NCBI GenBank assembly: GCA_003545125.1
Contig: DQCI01000158.1
Span: 23,262 to 28,715 of the forward strand
Direction of reading: 5' to 3'
Origin: Paracoccaceae bacterium
GTDB lineage: Bacteria; Pseudomonadota; Alphaproteobacteria; Rhodobacterales; Rhodobacteraceae
DNA length: 5,454 nt
The notes under the pieces are model-generated. The model had not been told where the DNA came from and did no database searches. It saw only the letters and a list, made by a program, of their open reading frames with translations. The position numbers were made by a program, and so were the translations under genes. Shown in pieces: positions 1 to 5,068 of this stretch. Each line of letters begins with the position of its first letter. Position 1 is the first letter of the stretch.

Positions 1-581
1 CCGCGCTCGACGAGGTCGCGCGCCTCGGCGAGAATGCGCGCCGCCGGCCGCGATACCTCGGCGCCGCGCGTATAGGGCACGACGCAAAAGGCGCAGAATT
101 TGTCACAGCCTTCCTGCACGGTCAGAAAGGCGGTGGGGCCATGTTTGGCCTTCGGGCGGTCCCTCAGCTCGTCGAACTTGTCCTCGGCCGGAAACTCGGT
201 GTCGACCAGCTTCTCGCCCTGCCCCGCTTGCGCGACCATCTGCGGAAGACGGTGGTAGGTCTGCGGGCCGACAACGAGGTCGACCATCGGCTGGCGGGCG
301 ATGATCTCCGCACCTTCGGCCTGGGCGACGCAGCCGGCCACGCCGATCTTGAGCTCCGGTTTCGCCGCCTTCAGCACCTTGTAGCGGCCAAGCTCGGAAT
401 AGACCTTCTCGGCCGCCTTTTCGCGGATGTGGCAGGTGTTGAGCAGGATCATGTCGGCGTCGTCGGGCGTGTCGGTTTCGACATAGCCCTCGCCGCCCAG
501 CGCCTCGGCCATGCGCTCGCTGTCGTAGACGTTCATCTGGCAGCCATAGGTGCGGATGAAGAGTTTCTTCGTTTCGGCCAT
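1..581 (-). CDS. miaB: MiaB, tRNA-2-methylthio-N6-dimethylallyladenosine synthase (N-terminal part, runs off the window)
   Basis: Radical-SAM enzyme with two [4Fe-4S] clusters that adds a methylthio group to C2 of N6-isopentenyl-adenosine 37 in tRNAs reading U-starting codons; cytosolic. Translating the minus strand from the ATG at 579-581 gives 193 open codons to the window edge, starting [20 protein letters not shown]. The N-terminal MTTase domain has its three cluster cysteines at residues 14 (YGCQMN), 50 (LNTCHIRE) and 84 (AGCVAQ). The radical-SAM signature CxxxCxxC is at C159, C163 and C166 ([17 protein letters not shown]), followed by the RGAEVSR segment. The wording matches MiaB rather than the RimO or MtaB relatives. 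The C-terminal radical-SAM remainder and TRAM domain lie outside the window. A GGGAA stretch about 9 nt upstream is a modest ribosome binding site. The gene diverges from the GT2-like gene at 739. Identification is very secure; the exact start is slightly less so. Confidence 0.97.
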   Translation of the reverse strand, partial: MAETKKLFIRTYGCQMNVYDSERMAEALGGEGYVETDTPDDADMILLNTCHIREKAAEKVYSELGRYKVLKAAKPELKIGVAGCVAQAEGAEIIARQPMVDLVVGPQTYHRLPQMVAQAGQGEKLVDTEFPAEDKFDELRDRPKAKHGPTAFLTVQEGCDKFCAFCVVPYTRGAEVSRPAARILAEARDLVER

Positions 582-738
582 TGGCGTATTCCCGGAAAGA
601 TCAGGGCCCGGGTCTACCCGATCGCCCACCGCCCTGCAACGTCCGCGCGCTGGCGACCGCTTCGCTTGGCAACGGTTGCAATGGCGCGCGGGATGGGGGA
701 GTCTGCGGCTGGGGCCTCATCGGGGCACAGAGGCAGAA
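582..738. promoter_or_regulatory. Divergent control region between miaB and the GT2-like gene
   Basis: These 157 bp separate two divergent starts and must hold both promoters. On the minus strand, TTGCAG (634-639) and TAGACC (611-616) are 17 nt apart and could be a weak miaB promoter. On the plus strand no convincing -35/-10 pair stands out; TTGGCA at 666-671 has no good partner. A perfect small inverted repeat, GCAAC-G-GTTGC, lies at 669-679 and could be a binding site. All of this is inference from short matches. Confidence 0.3.
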
Positions 739-1605
739 ATGCGCTACGGGTCACTAGAAAACTTCCTCGCCGAGGGCCGTGCGGCACTGGTCAAGGGGCC
801 GGTGGCGATGATCTTTGTGGAGGACCTCGTCGAGGTCGAGAGCACGATCCGCTACCACCGCGACCTCGGGTTCGTACAGCTGGTGGTGTTCGCGCCCAGT
901 GAAGTCGCCCTGGACGGCGAGGTTGAGGACAGGGTCCACCGGGTCGACTACAATGTGACGGCCGATGGCGGGTTTGACCGGGTCGTCAACGCCGTGATCG
1001 AGGCGGCGCCGGAGATCTGGCTCTACTATTGCTACAACGCCGAGTACCTCTTTTTCCCGTTCTGCGAGACCCGCAGCATCGGGGAAATGCTGGAGTTTCA
1101 CGAAAGCGAGCGGCGCGGCGCGATGCTGGCTTACGTGGTCGATGCCTATGCAGGCGATCTCGAGCGGTTCCCGGACGCGGTCTGCCCCGATGCCGCCTGG
1201 ATGGACAAGTCGGGCTATTACGCGCTCGGGCGTCCCGACCCCGCGACCGGGCAACCAAGGGAGCGCCAGCTCGATTTCTTCGGCGGCCTCAGGTGGCGGT
1301 TCGAGGAACATGTGCCGCCGGACCGGCGCAAGATCGACCGGATCGCACTGTTCCGGGCGAAGCCGGGGCTGCAGCTCCGGGCCGACCACACGTTTTCGGA
1401 TGAGGAATACAACACCTACGCCTGTCCCTGGCACCACAACCTGACCGCCGCCATCGTGAGCTTCCGCACCGCGAAGGCTTTGAAGAGCAACCCCGGCTCG
1501 AAATACGACATCCGCACCTTTCGCTGGCACAACTCGGTGCCGGTGGACTGGACCTCGCAACAGCTGCTCGACCTCGGGCTGATCGAGCCCGGGCAGTGGT
1601 TCTGA
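739..1605 (+). CDS. Conserved glycosyltransferase family 2-like protein, function unproven
   Basis: 288-residue protein. I chose the ATG at 739 because GAGG (730-733) lies 5 nt upstream and the conserved-looking sequence begins there; the open frame extends to 550, but that part overlaps miaB antisense and reads as noise. Residues 21-53 (hydrophobic strand, E/D-rich turn, then IRYHRDLGFVQLVVFAP) resemble the opening fold of GT2-type transferases that carry the 'YHxxLGF' phrase. Residues 93-105 (IWLYYCYNAEYLF) fall where those enzymes usually carry DxDEFL, but the aspartates are absent here. Downstream come FCETRSIGEM (108-117), a conserved-looking HTFSDEEYNTY segment and a C-terminal WHNS stretch. 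No signal peptide or membrane helix is visible, so it is probably cytosolic. I recall close relatives annotated as GT2 family or hypothetical proteins in Rhodobacterales. The CDS is secure; substrate and activity are unknown, and a non-catalytic role is possible. Confidence 0.9.
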   Translation: MRYGSLENFLAEGRAALVKGPVAMIFVEDLVEVESTIRYHRDLGFVQLVVFAPSEVALDGEVEDRVHRVDYNVTADGGFDRVVNAVIEAAPEIWLYYCYNAEYLFFPFCETRSIGEMLEFHESERRGAMLAYVVDAYAGDLERFPDAVCPDAAWMDKSGYYALGRPDPATGQPRERQLDFFGGLRWRFEEHVPPDRRKIDRIALFRAKPGLQLRADHTFSDEEYNTYACPWHHNLTAAIVSFRTAKALKSNPGSKYDIRTFRWHNSVPVDWTSQQLLDLGLIEPGQWF

Positions 1606-1619
1606 GGGGTCCGGTGACA

Positions 1620-1661
1620 GGTGGGCGAAGACTGCTCGACGGGTGGGCGACGGGTGGGCGA
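1620..1661 (+). repeat. G-rich 11-bp tandem repeat with G-quadruplex potential
   Basis: The 11-mer CGGGTGGGCGA occurs twice in direct tandem at 1640-1650 and 1651-1661. Its core GGTGGGCGA also occurs at 1620-1628, exactly two periods (22 bp) before the second core copy. Within the tandem pair, four G3 tracts at 1641-1643, 1645-1647, 1652-1654 and 1656-1658 are separated by loops of 1, 4 and 1 nt, the classic pattern for an intramolecular G-quadruplex on the plus strand. It begins 14 bp after the stop of the GT2-like gene, so it would lie in that gene's 3' untranslated region. The rest of the gap (1662-1764) turns AT-rich and holds a 10-bp palindrome TTAGCGCTAA (1699-1708). No gene or clear intrinsic terminator is visible there. 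Confidence 0.6.
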
Positions 1662-1764
1662 ACTCGGACGGGGGGTCAAGTTGTTGATATATTTGATGTT
1701 AGCGCTAAATGGGCAACACCGGGCGAACTGGTTTTCGACTGCGCACCGGGACTATTATGTCGAG

Positions 1765-2637
1765 CTAGCGACAATTCGACAGGAAGGCCATCGCTCGGGT
1801 GCTACCGAGCAGGGGCACGTGGAAGATGGGCATGCGATATGTTCCAGATCCTTTGTTCGCCATTTCCTGCTCCCAAACACTGAGAAACATCGACTCAGAG
1901 AGGATCGTTGCCATCTCCGCGAAATCGCCGAGCGGGACGGTTGCGACGCCGGGTTGGAGGCGTGCGTCCACTTCCAATGGCTTCATGTCATCTGCGAAGA
2001 CCACCAAAGGAAGGGCGCTTTTGCCGTCAAGACTCCCGCTACGATCAAGGAGGATCAGGTCGAGCCGGGCACCGTCCCGACGCGCGAAAATCAGATCAAA
2101 AGTCTGAATTCGGGCGGTCGCAGTGCACTTGCTGCTGTCGAGTTGCCAAGCCGCCCCGAAGTGCTCCATCAACCCTGAAAGCGTGATGCATCGCGTCATC
2201 GGCTCCGGGGCTTCGTTCCACCAACGCCCGTAGCGACGGAAAAACGCGTTCGGCAGGGCGCCCGTGATCTCGAGCGTACCGCGCGATACGTCGGGATTGA
2301 TCGAATTCCTGCACGTGATATCGATCTCAGTCCCCGACGACGTTCGCCGAAAATCGTCGAAGTCGCACCATTCTTCGCCTTCGCCGTAGGACCGCAGTTG
2401 ACCGGCGAAAAGGAGCTGCAAGCGATCCTCGACCCGGATTGGATGGCCTGAAGGGGCTGGTTCTGCCCTATCCAGGTACAGAGGGTTGGCAATCTGATCC
2501 AGGTATTGCTGACACGCTTATGGGGAATACCCCCAGACGCCTTTTAGGTCTTCAGGTACGTTGAATGACGCGGCTGTTGCCCCGGTGAGACTGCCCAAGA
2601 TTACCAAGACTACCAATACAGCATTCGCGATTCGCAT
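1765..2637 (-). pseudogene. Secreted cysteine-containing protein, interrupted by an in-frame TAA at codon 40
   Basis: The minus-strand ATG at 2635-2637 follows a strong AAGGGA site and encodes a classic signal peptide: M-R-I start, hydrophobic core at residues 6-17, and an ATA or AAS cleavage site near residues 20-24. The mature part begins SFNVPEDLKGVWGYSP, then codon 40 (2518-2520) is TAA. The same frame then continues without interruption (ACQQYLDQIANPLYLDRAEP...) to a TAG at 1765-1767, 290 codons counting the internal stop. In restored numbering, cysteines are at 42, 91, 109, 150, 171 and 289; six in number fits a disulfide-bonded periplasmic protein. Codon 40 is one base from GAA, CAA or AAA, so a single substitution or a sequencing error explains it. 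The downstream part could start only at TTG 2419-2421 (GAGG 5 nt upstream), giving 218 aa without a signal peptide or the first cysteine. GC is lower than in neighbours. I do not recognise the family; lipoprotein/IalB-like comparisons are guesses. Confidence 0.75.
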
Positions 2638-2643
2638 ATTGCA

Positions 2644-2649
2644 TCCCTT
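2644..2649 (-). promoter_or_regulatory. Ribosome binding site that fixes the start of the interrupted secreted-protein gene
   Basis: On the minus strand, AAGGGA lies 6 nt before the ATG at 2637, a close match to the anti-Shine-Dalgarno sequence at ideal spacing. Together with the signal peptide it shows that the true start is 2637, upstream of the internal TAA, and that the gene was once translated from there. No convincing promoter is visible further upstream on this strand. Confidence 0.7.
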
Positions 2650-2897
2650 GGTCAGGTCGGTCCGACACAAATGCCAGCAACGCTAGCAGTCCATAGGGTC
2701 CGACGATTTGATCCACCTCGACAGCAACGTCCAGAGGCAAAAGGGACCGGCTCCGGCGGTACACTCCCTGAAAGCCCCTTTTCCGTGCCCTCGGGGTTCA
2801 CAAACCGGCGCGCGGCTCCTATTTGAGTCCGGATCCAGCGCAAGCACCCGCACTAGGCGGCCTTGCCCCATTCACCTTCCCAAAAAACGAGACAGAC
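2650..2897 (+). promoter_or_regulatory. Intergenic region upstream of the SlyD-type gene, with a candidate promoter at 2797-2825
   Basis: About 250 bp without a supported gene, between divergent starts. On the plus strand, TTCACA (2797-2802, five of six matches to TTGACA) and TATTTG (2820-2825) are 17 nt apart and could drive the prolyl isomerase gene; the -10 match is weak. A compact dyad GTCGG-T-CCGAC lies at 2656-2666, and the 8-mer GGTCCGAC recurs at 2659-2666 and 2697-2704. These could be binding sites for control of the minus-strand gene or could be chance. No tRNA or structured RNA is recognisable. Confidence 0.3.
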
Positions 2898-3326
2898 ATG
2901 ACCCAGGCCAAAGAGGGCGATACCGTCCGCATTTCCTACACCGGCACGCTCACCGACGGCACGGTGTTCGATACATCCGAAGGGCGCGACCCGCTCGAGT
3001 TTACCATCGGCACGGGCCAGATCATCCCCGGGCTCGACCAGGCGATGCCCGGCATGGCAGTCGGCGACAAGAAGCGCGTCGAGATCGGGGTGATGGACGC
3101 CTACGGGCCCAGCGATTCCGACCGGGTGCTCGAAGTGCCGGTCGACGAACTGCCCGCCGACATCCCGCGCGAGGTCGGGATCACGCTGGCGATGCAGGGC
3201 CCGGACGGCGCGCAGGTGCCGGTGCGGGTGGTCGCGGTGTCCGACACCAAGATGACCCTCGATGCGAACCATCCGCTCGCGGGCCAGGATCTGGTGTTCG
3301 ACGTCGAACTGGTGTCGATCGGCTGA
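2898..3326 (+). CDS. slyD: FKBP-type peptidyl-prolyl cis-trans isomerase, SlyD class
   Basis: A 142-residue cytosolic prolyl isomerase/chaperone. The FKBP half is split around an inserted chaperone (IF) domain, as in SlyD/SlpA. The N-terminal FKBP part has VRISYTGTLTDGTVFDTS (residues 10-27), EFTIGTGQIIPGLDQAMPGM (34-53) and GDKKRVEI, which carry the usual pocket residues Y, F, D, V-I and the GM turn. The insert runs from about residue 69 (AYGPSDSDRVLEVP) to about 120. The hallmark DANHPLAGQDLVFDVELVSI closes the protein. The long histidine- and cysteine-rich metal-binding tail of E. coli SlyD is absent; the protein ends at VSIG, so nickel delivery is unlikely. The frame is open from 2823, but I take the ATG at 2898, where the recognisable sequence begins; only a weak GAGA precedes it. 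It is a single gene that converges on irr. The family is certain; the slyD symbol is by class. Confidence 0.93.
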   Translation: MTQAKEGDTVRISYTGTLTDGTVFDTSEGRDPLEFTIGTGQIIPGLDQAMPGMAVGDKKRVEIGVMDAYGPSDSDRVLEVPVDELPADIPREVGITLAMQGPDGAQVPVRVVAVSDTKMTLDANHPLAGQDLVFDVELVSIG

Positions 3327-3336
3327 TGCTTGGTGC

Positions 3337-3391
3337 GGGGGACGCCGGCGCGCGCCGGCGTGTTACGGGACCCGCGCGGTCCCGTGCCCCC
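3337..3391 (+). terminator. Compound GC-rich hairpin structure after the SlyD-type gene
   Basis: Ten bases after the slyD stop codon, GGGGG (3337-3341) can pair with CCCCC (3387-3391). Enclosed between them are two perfect inverted repeats: a 20-bp palindrome, ACGCCGGCGC followed by its reverse complement (3342-3361), and an 8-bp stem, ACGGGACC...GGTCCCGT, with a 5-nt loop (3365-3385). The whole could fold as a three-way junction in the mRNA. There is no U-tract, so if it ends transcription it is not a textbook intrinsic terminator; 3'-end protection is an alternative. Confidence 0.45.
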
Positions 3392-3400
3392 GGCTCCACC

Positions 3401-3435
3401 CGCAAAGAACAAAGCCGCGCTCCCGGGCGCGGCTT
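3401..3435 (-). terminator. Intrinsic terminator of irr
   Basis: A perfect 9-bp stem, AAGCCGCGC (3412-3420) and GCGCGGCTT (3427-3435), encloses a 6-nt loop. Read on the minus strand, the stem starts 23 nt after the irr stop codon and is followed by a T-rich tail (TTTGTTCTTTG, ending near 3403). GC stem plus T-rich tail on this strand only shows that it serves irr and not the converging slyD. Confidence 0.8.
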
Positions 3436-3458
3436 CCAGAACGGTACCGGGACCGCTG

Positions 3459-3905
3459 TCAGGTTCGCTTCAGGCGGATCACCACGTCGATCTTGGAAAT
3501 CTCGGTCCCGTCCGGGGGCGCGGGCAGGTTCGATACGATGACCTCATGCGCCGGGGTGTCGTGGCCGGCGTCGGCCAGCTGGCCAGTGTCTTCCCAGTAG
3601 AAATGCGCGTGGTTCGACGTGTCGGTGTCGAAATAGCTGCGGGCGCCGTTGACGGTGATCTCGCGCAGGAGCCCGGCCTCGGAAAATGCCTTGAGCGTGT
3701 TGTAGACCGTCGCCAGCGCCACGCGTTCGCCACTTTCGCGCACTGCGTCGTACAGGCTCTCGGCGGTGACATGGCGATGATGGCCGTCGCCGATCAGGAG
3801 ATTGGCCAGAAGAACCCGCTGCCGGGTCGGCCGTACCTCGGCCGCCGCCAGCCAGCCGGCGCCGGGCTGCTTGTCGTCGGTTCGGGTCCTGTCGGTATCG
3901 GTCAT
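3459..3905 (-). CDS. irr: Irr, Fur-family iron/heme-responsive transcriptional regulator
   Basis: A 148-residue Fur-family DNA-binding protein. Irr in alphaproteobacteria controls heme synthesis, iron storage and iron uptake according to heme status. The winged-helix part has VRPTRQRVLLANLL (residues 24-37), HHRHVTAESLYDAV (42-55) and the recognition-helix phrase VALATVYNTLKAFSEAGLL (62-80). The metal/heme region follows with NHAHFYWEDTG (98-108), an HxH pattern typical of Irr. There is no cysteine anywhere, so the structural zinc CxxC pairs of classical Fur are missing, as usual in Irr. The frame is open up to 3998, but the likely transcript starts near 3944, which excludes that start. I choose the ATG at 3905 because GGGAG lies 4 nt before it and the length is then typical; ATGs at 3920 and 3926 are alternatives. 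It is divergent from fabA and ends at a strong terminator. Confidence 0.92.
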   Translation of the reverse strand: MTDTDRTRTDDKQPGAGWLAAAEVRPTRQRVLLANLLIGDGHHRHVTAESLYDAVRESGERVALATVYNTLKAFSEAGLLREITVNGARSYFDTDTSNHAHFYWEDTGQLADAGHDTPAHEVIVSNLPAPPDGTEISKIDVVIRLKRT

Positions 3906-3950
3906 GTCGCTCCCGGTCATTGCCATCGCTGAACACGTCACTGGCAGCCA

Positions 3951-3979
3951 AAGATAGCCACAGGGGTCGGTTTTTTCAA
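3951..3979 (-). promoter_or_regulatory. Sigma-70-type promoter of irr
   Basis: On the minus strand, TTGAAA (3974-3979) and TATCTT (3951-3956) are separated by exactly 17 nt. Transcription would begin near 3944, leaving a leader of about 38 nt before the ATG at 3905. The match is good for a GC-rich background and sits in the only AT-rich patch of the gap. I see no Irr iron-control element (TTTAGAA-type dyad) overlapping it. Confidence 0.6.
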
Positions 3980-3989
3980 TTGTTTTCCC

Positions 3990-4013
3990 GGGCGGCACCC
4001 GGCCCTGCCGCCC
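3990..4013. promoter_or_regulatory. 24-bp inverted repeat between the irr and fabA -35 boxes (candidate operator)
   Basis: GGGCGGCA (3990-3997) and TGCCGCCC (4006-4013) are perfect inverted copies around an 8-nt spacer. The repeat ends one base before the fabA -35 box and lies 10 bp from the irr -35 box. It would be upstream of both transcription starts, so it is not expected to act as an RNA hairpin; a shared protein binding site is the more natural reading. No known regulator motif is recognised. Confidence 0.45.
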
Positions 4014-4041
4014 TTGTCTCCCGGCACGCGCCGGTGATAAC
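4014..4041 (+). promoter_or_regulatory. Candidate sigma-70-type promoter of fabA
   Basis: TTGTCT (4014-4019) and GATAAC (4036-4041) are 16 nt apart, which would start transcription near 4048 and give a leader of about 33 nt. The spacer contains a second small dyad, CCGGC-ACGC-GCCGG (4021-4034), lying where a repressor would block polymerase. There is no strong ribosome binding site before fabA; GAAGCG near 4069-4074 is the best available. Confidence 0.5.
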
Positions 4042-4080
4042 GTCCGTAAAACCCGATCACGAAAGGCTGAAGCGACGCAG

Positions 4081-4590
4081 ATGGCAGACTATCCCACGAG
4101 TTTCACCAAGGAAGACCTGCTCAAATGCGCGGCCGGCGAGCTGTTCGGCGAGGGCAATGCCCAGCTTCCCGCGCCGCCGATGCTGATGATGGACCGGATC
4201 ACCGAGATCTCGGGCGACGCCGGCAAGCACGGCAAGGGCCATGTGGTCGCGGAATTCGATATCACCCCCGATCTGTGGTTCTTCGACTGCCACTTTCCCG
4301 GCAACCCGATCATGCCCGGCTGCCTCGGGCTTGACGGGCTCTGGCAGCTCACCGGGTTCAACCTCGGCTGGCGCGGCTGGCTCGGGCGCGGCTATGCGCT
4401 CGGTGTCGGCGAGGTGAAGCTCAAGGGCATGGTGCGGCCCGACCGCAAGATGCTGACCTACTACGTCGATTTCACCAAGGCGGTGCAGTCGCGCCGGCTG
4501 ACCATGGGCGTGGCCGACGGGATCGTCGAAGCCGATGGCGAGGTGATCTACGAAGTGAAGGACATGAAGGTCGCGCTGAGCGAGGGCTGA
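4081..4590 (+). CDS. fabA: FabA, 3-hydroxydecanoyl-[acyl-carrier-protein] dehydratase/isomerase
   Basis: A 169-residue hot-dog-fold enzyme of type II fatty acid synthesis, close to the 172 residues of E. coli FabA. It dehydrates 3-hydroxydecanoyl-ACP and isomerises trans-2- to cis-3-decenoyl-ACP, the branch point to unsaturated fatty acids; cytosolic homodimer. The sequence shows [15 protein letters not shown] (29-43), then the active-site segment [23 protein letters not shown] (67-89), with catalytic His71 and Asp85 corresponding to His70 and Asp84 of E. coli. [11 protein letters not shown] distinguishes FabA from FabZ. The ATG at 4081 gives the family's normal N-terminus ([14 protein letters not shown]). 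It diverges from irr across a 175-bp control region. fabB, the partner ketosynthase often found directly after fabA, is not adjacent: the next gene is on the opposite strand. Confidence 0.97.
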   Translation: MADYPTSFTKEDLLKCAAGELFGEGNAQLPAPPMLMMDRITEISGDAGKHGKGHVVAEFDITPDLWFFDCHFPGNPIMPGCLGLDGLWQLTGFNLGWRGWLGRGYALGVGEVKLKGMVRPDRKMLTYYVDFTKAVQSRRLTMGVADGIVEADGEVIYEVKDMKVALSEG

Positions 4591-4619
4591 GCGCGCACCC
4601 CTGCGGGGCCACTCCGGTC

Positions 4620-4636
4620 GGCAAGGTTGCCTCTTT
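4620..4636. terminator. Weak hairpin between the convergent fabA and small membrane protein genes
   Basis: GGCAAGGTTGCC (4620-4631) can form a 4-bp stem with a 4-nt loop and is followed on the plus strand by TCTTT. A second short hairpin, CCCC-TGC-GGGG, lies at 4598-4608. Together they occupy the 45-bp gap between two convergent stop codons and may end fabA transcription, but both stems are short. Confidence 0.3.
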
Positions 4637-4836
4637 CAAGCCTGCCGGGCGGTCCGTGTGTTTGCGAGTACGAGCAGCAGAGCGATAGCAAGAAACGGGC
4701 TGAGAAAGATCGAGACCAGCAGCCACGCAAAGGCGCTCCTTCCCCGCCGCGACGCCATCTGCGCCGGGACGACGAAAACCAGCCAGATGTAAAAGCCGAG
4801 CACCAGAAGGCCAAACAGACCAGCGATGGGGTCCAT
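4636..4836 (-). CDS. Small membrane protein with two transmembrane helices, function unknown
   Basis: A 66-residue inner-membrane protein. Residues 4-24 (IAGLFGLLVLGFYIWLVFVVP) and 36-57 (FAWLLVSIFLSPFLAIALLLVL) are hydrophobic helices joined by the positively charged loop AQMASRRGRSA, with a basic tail NTRTARQA. By the positive-inside rule the loop is probably cytoplasmic, with both ends periplasmic, although the basic tail weakens that. I take the ATG at 4836 because AAGGGA lies 8 nt upstream; the ATG at 4845 would touch that site directly. Amino-acid order is clearly protein-like and the frame fits GC-rich codon bias. It stands alone, convergent with fabA and divergent from ppk2, so context gives no function. 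Confidence 0.8.
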   Translation of the reverse strand: MDPIAGLFGLLVLGFYIWLVFVVPAQMASRRGRSAFAWLLVSIFLSPFLAIALLLVLANTRTARQA

Positions 4837-4944
4837 GGGGCGCATCCCTTTTTCGACTGCTATCCGCGATACGGGTACCGGTTTTTTGGGGCAGGACTTT
4901 GGCGATCGCAGACCATTTTCGCAGAAAGGAATCCGAACCGCTGC

Positions 4945-5000
4945 CTGCTAGCCTGCGCGCCTGCGCCGCCGTGCAATTCTGCGCAGGCTTCTGCTAGGGT
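4945..5000 (+). promoter_or_regulatory. Repeat cluster and candidate promoter upstream of ppk2
   Basis: GCCTGCGC occurs twice in tandem (4951-4958, 4959-4966), with its exact reverse complement GCGCAGGC at 4981-4988; CTGCTAG occurs at 4945-4951 and 4991-4997. The downstream end merges into TGC-TAGGGT (4992-5000), an extended -10 candidate, with GTGCAA (4971-4976) as a possible -35 at 18 nt. The inverted copy lies inside the promoter spacer, which suggests an operator. The rest of the 232-bp gap (4837-5068) shows no gene; promoter signals for the small membrane gene are unclear. Confidence 0.4.
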
Positions 5001-5068
5001 CTCGGATATAGGAGCCGACAGCAGGCGCACGACCTGCGGCGACCAACTTCAGCGCCCCGGGGGACCGC

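Noticed and set aside
550..738. N-terminal extension of the GT2-like gene up to an ATG at 550
   Set aside because: It overlaps miaB antisense and the intergenic control region, reads as arginine/proline-rich noise, and a good ribosome binding site precedes the ATG at 739.
754..1560. Long opposite-strand frame across the GT2-like gene
   Set aside because: It is a shadow frame caused by GC-rich third positions; the plus-strand frame has the coherent protein.
2518..2520. Programmed readthrough or recoding at the internal TAA
   Set aside because: TAA is not the selenocysteine codon, no pseudoknot or slippery element stands out nearby, and a simple nonsense change is the plainer explanation.
1607..2702. 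GGGTCCG at 1607-1613 and 2696-2702 as target-site duplication around the low-GC islet
   Set aside because: A 7-mer in GC-rich DNA is likely by chance, and neither copy coincides with a sharp boundary, terminal inverted repeats or a transposase.
2552..2764. Minus-strand 70-residue frame with a short hydrophobic stretch upstream of the interrupted gene
   Set aside because: It overlaps the signal-peptide coding region in another frame, its second half is not protein-like, and I found no ribosome binding site supporting it.
3906..3998. Longer Irr start at 3998
   Set aside because: It would begin upstream of the predicted irr promoter, adds residues unlike the family and has no ribosome binding site.
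3906..4080. Irr iron-control element or Fur box in the irr-fabA gap
   Set aside because: No TTTAGAA-type dyad or AT-rich Fur box is visible; the AT-rich patch is explained by the irr promoter.
2641..4850. Shared 9-mer (AAGGGATGC on the minus strand) before both the interrupted gene and the small membrane gene
   Set aside because: Most of it is the ribosome binding site; the rest is probably coincidence.
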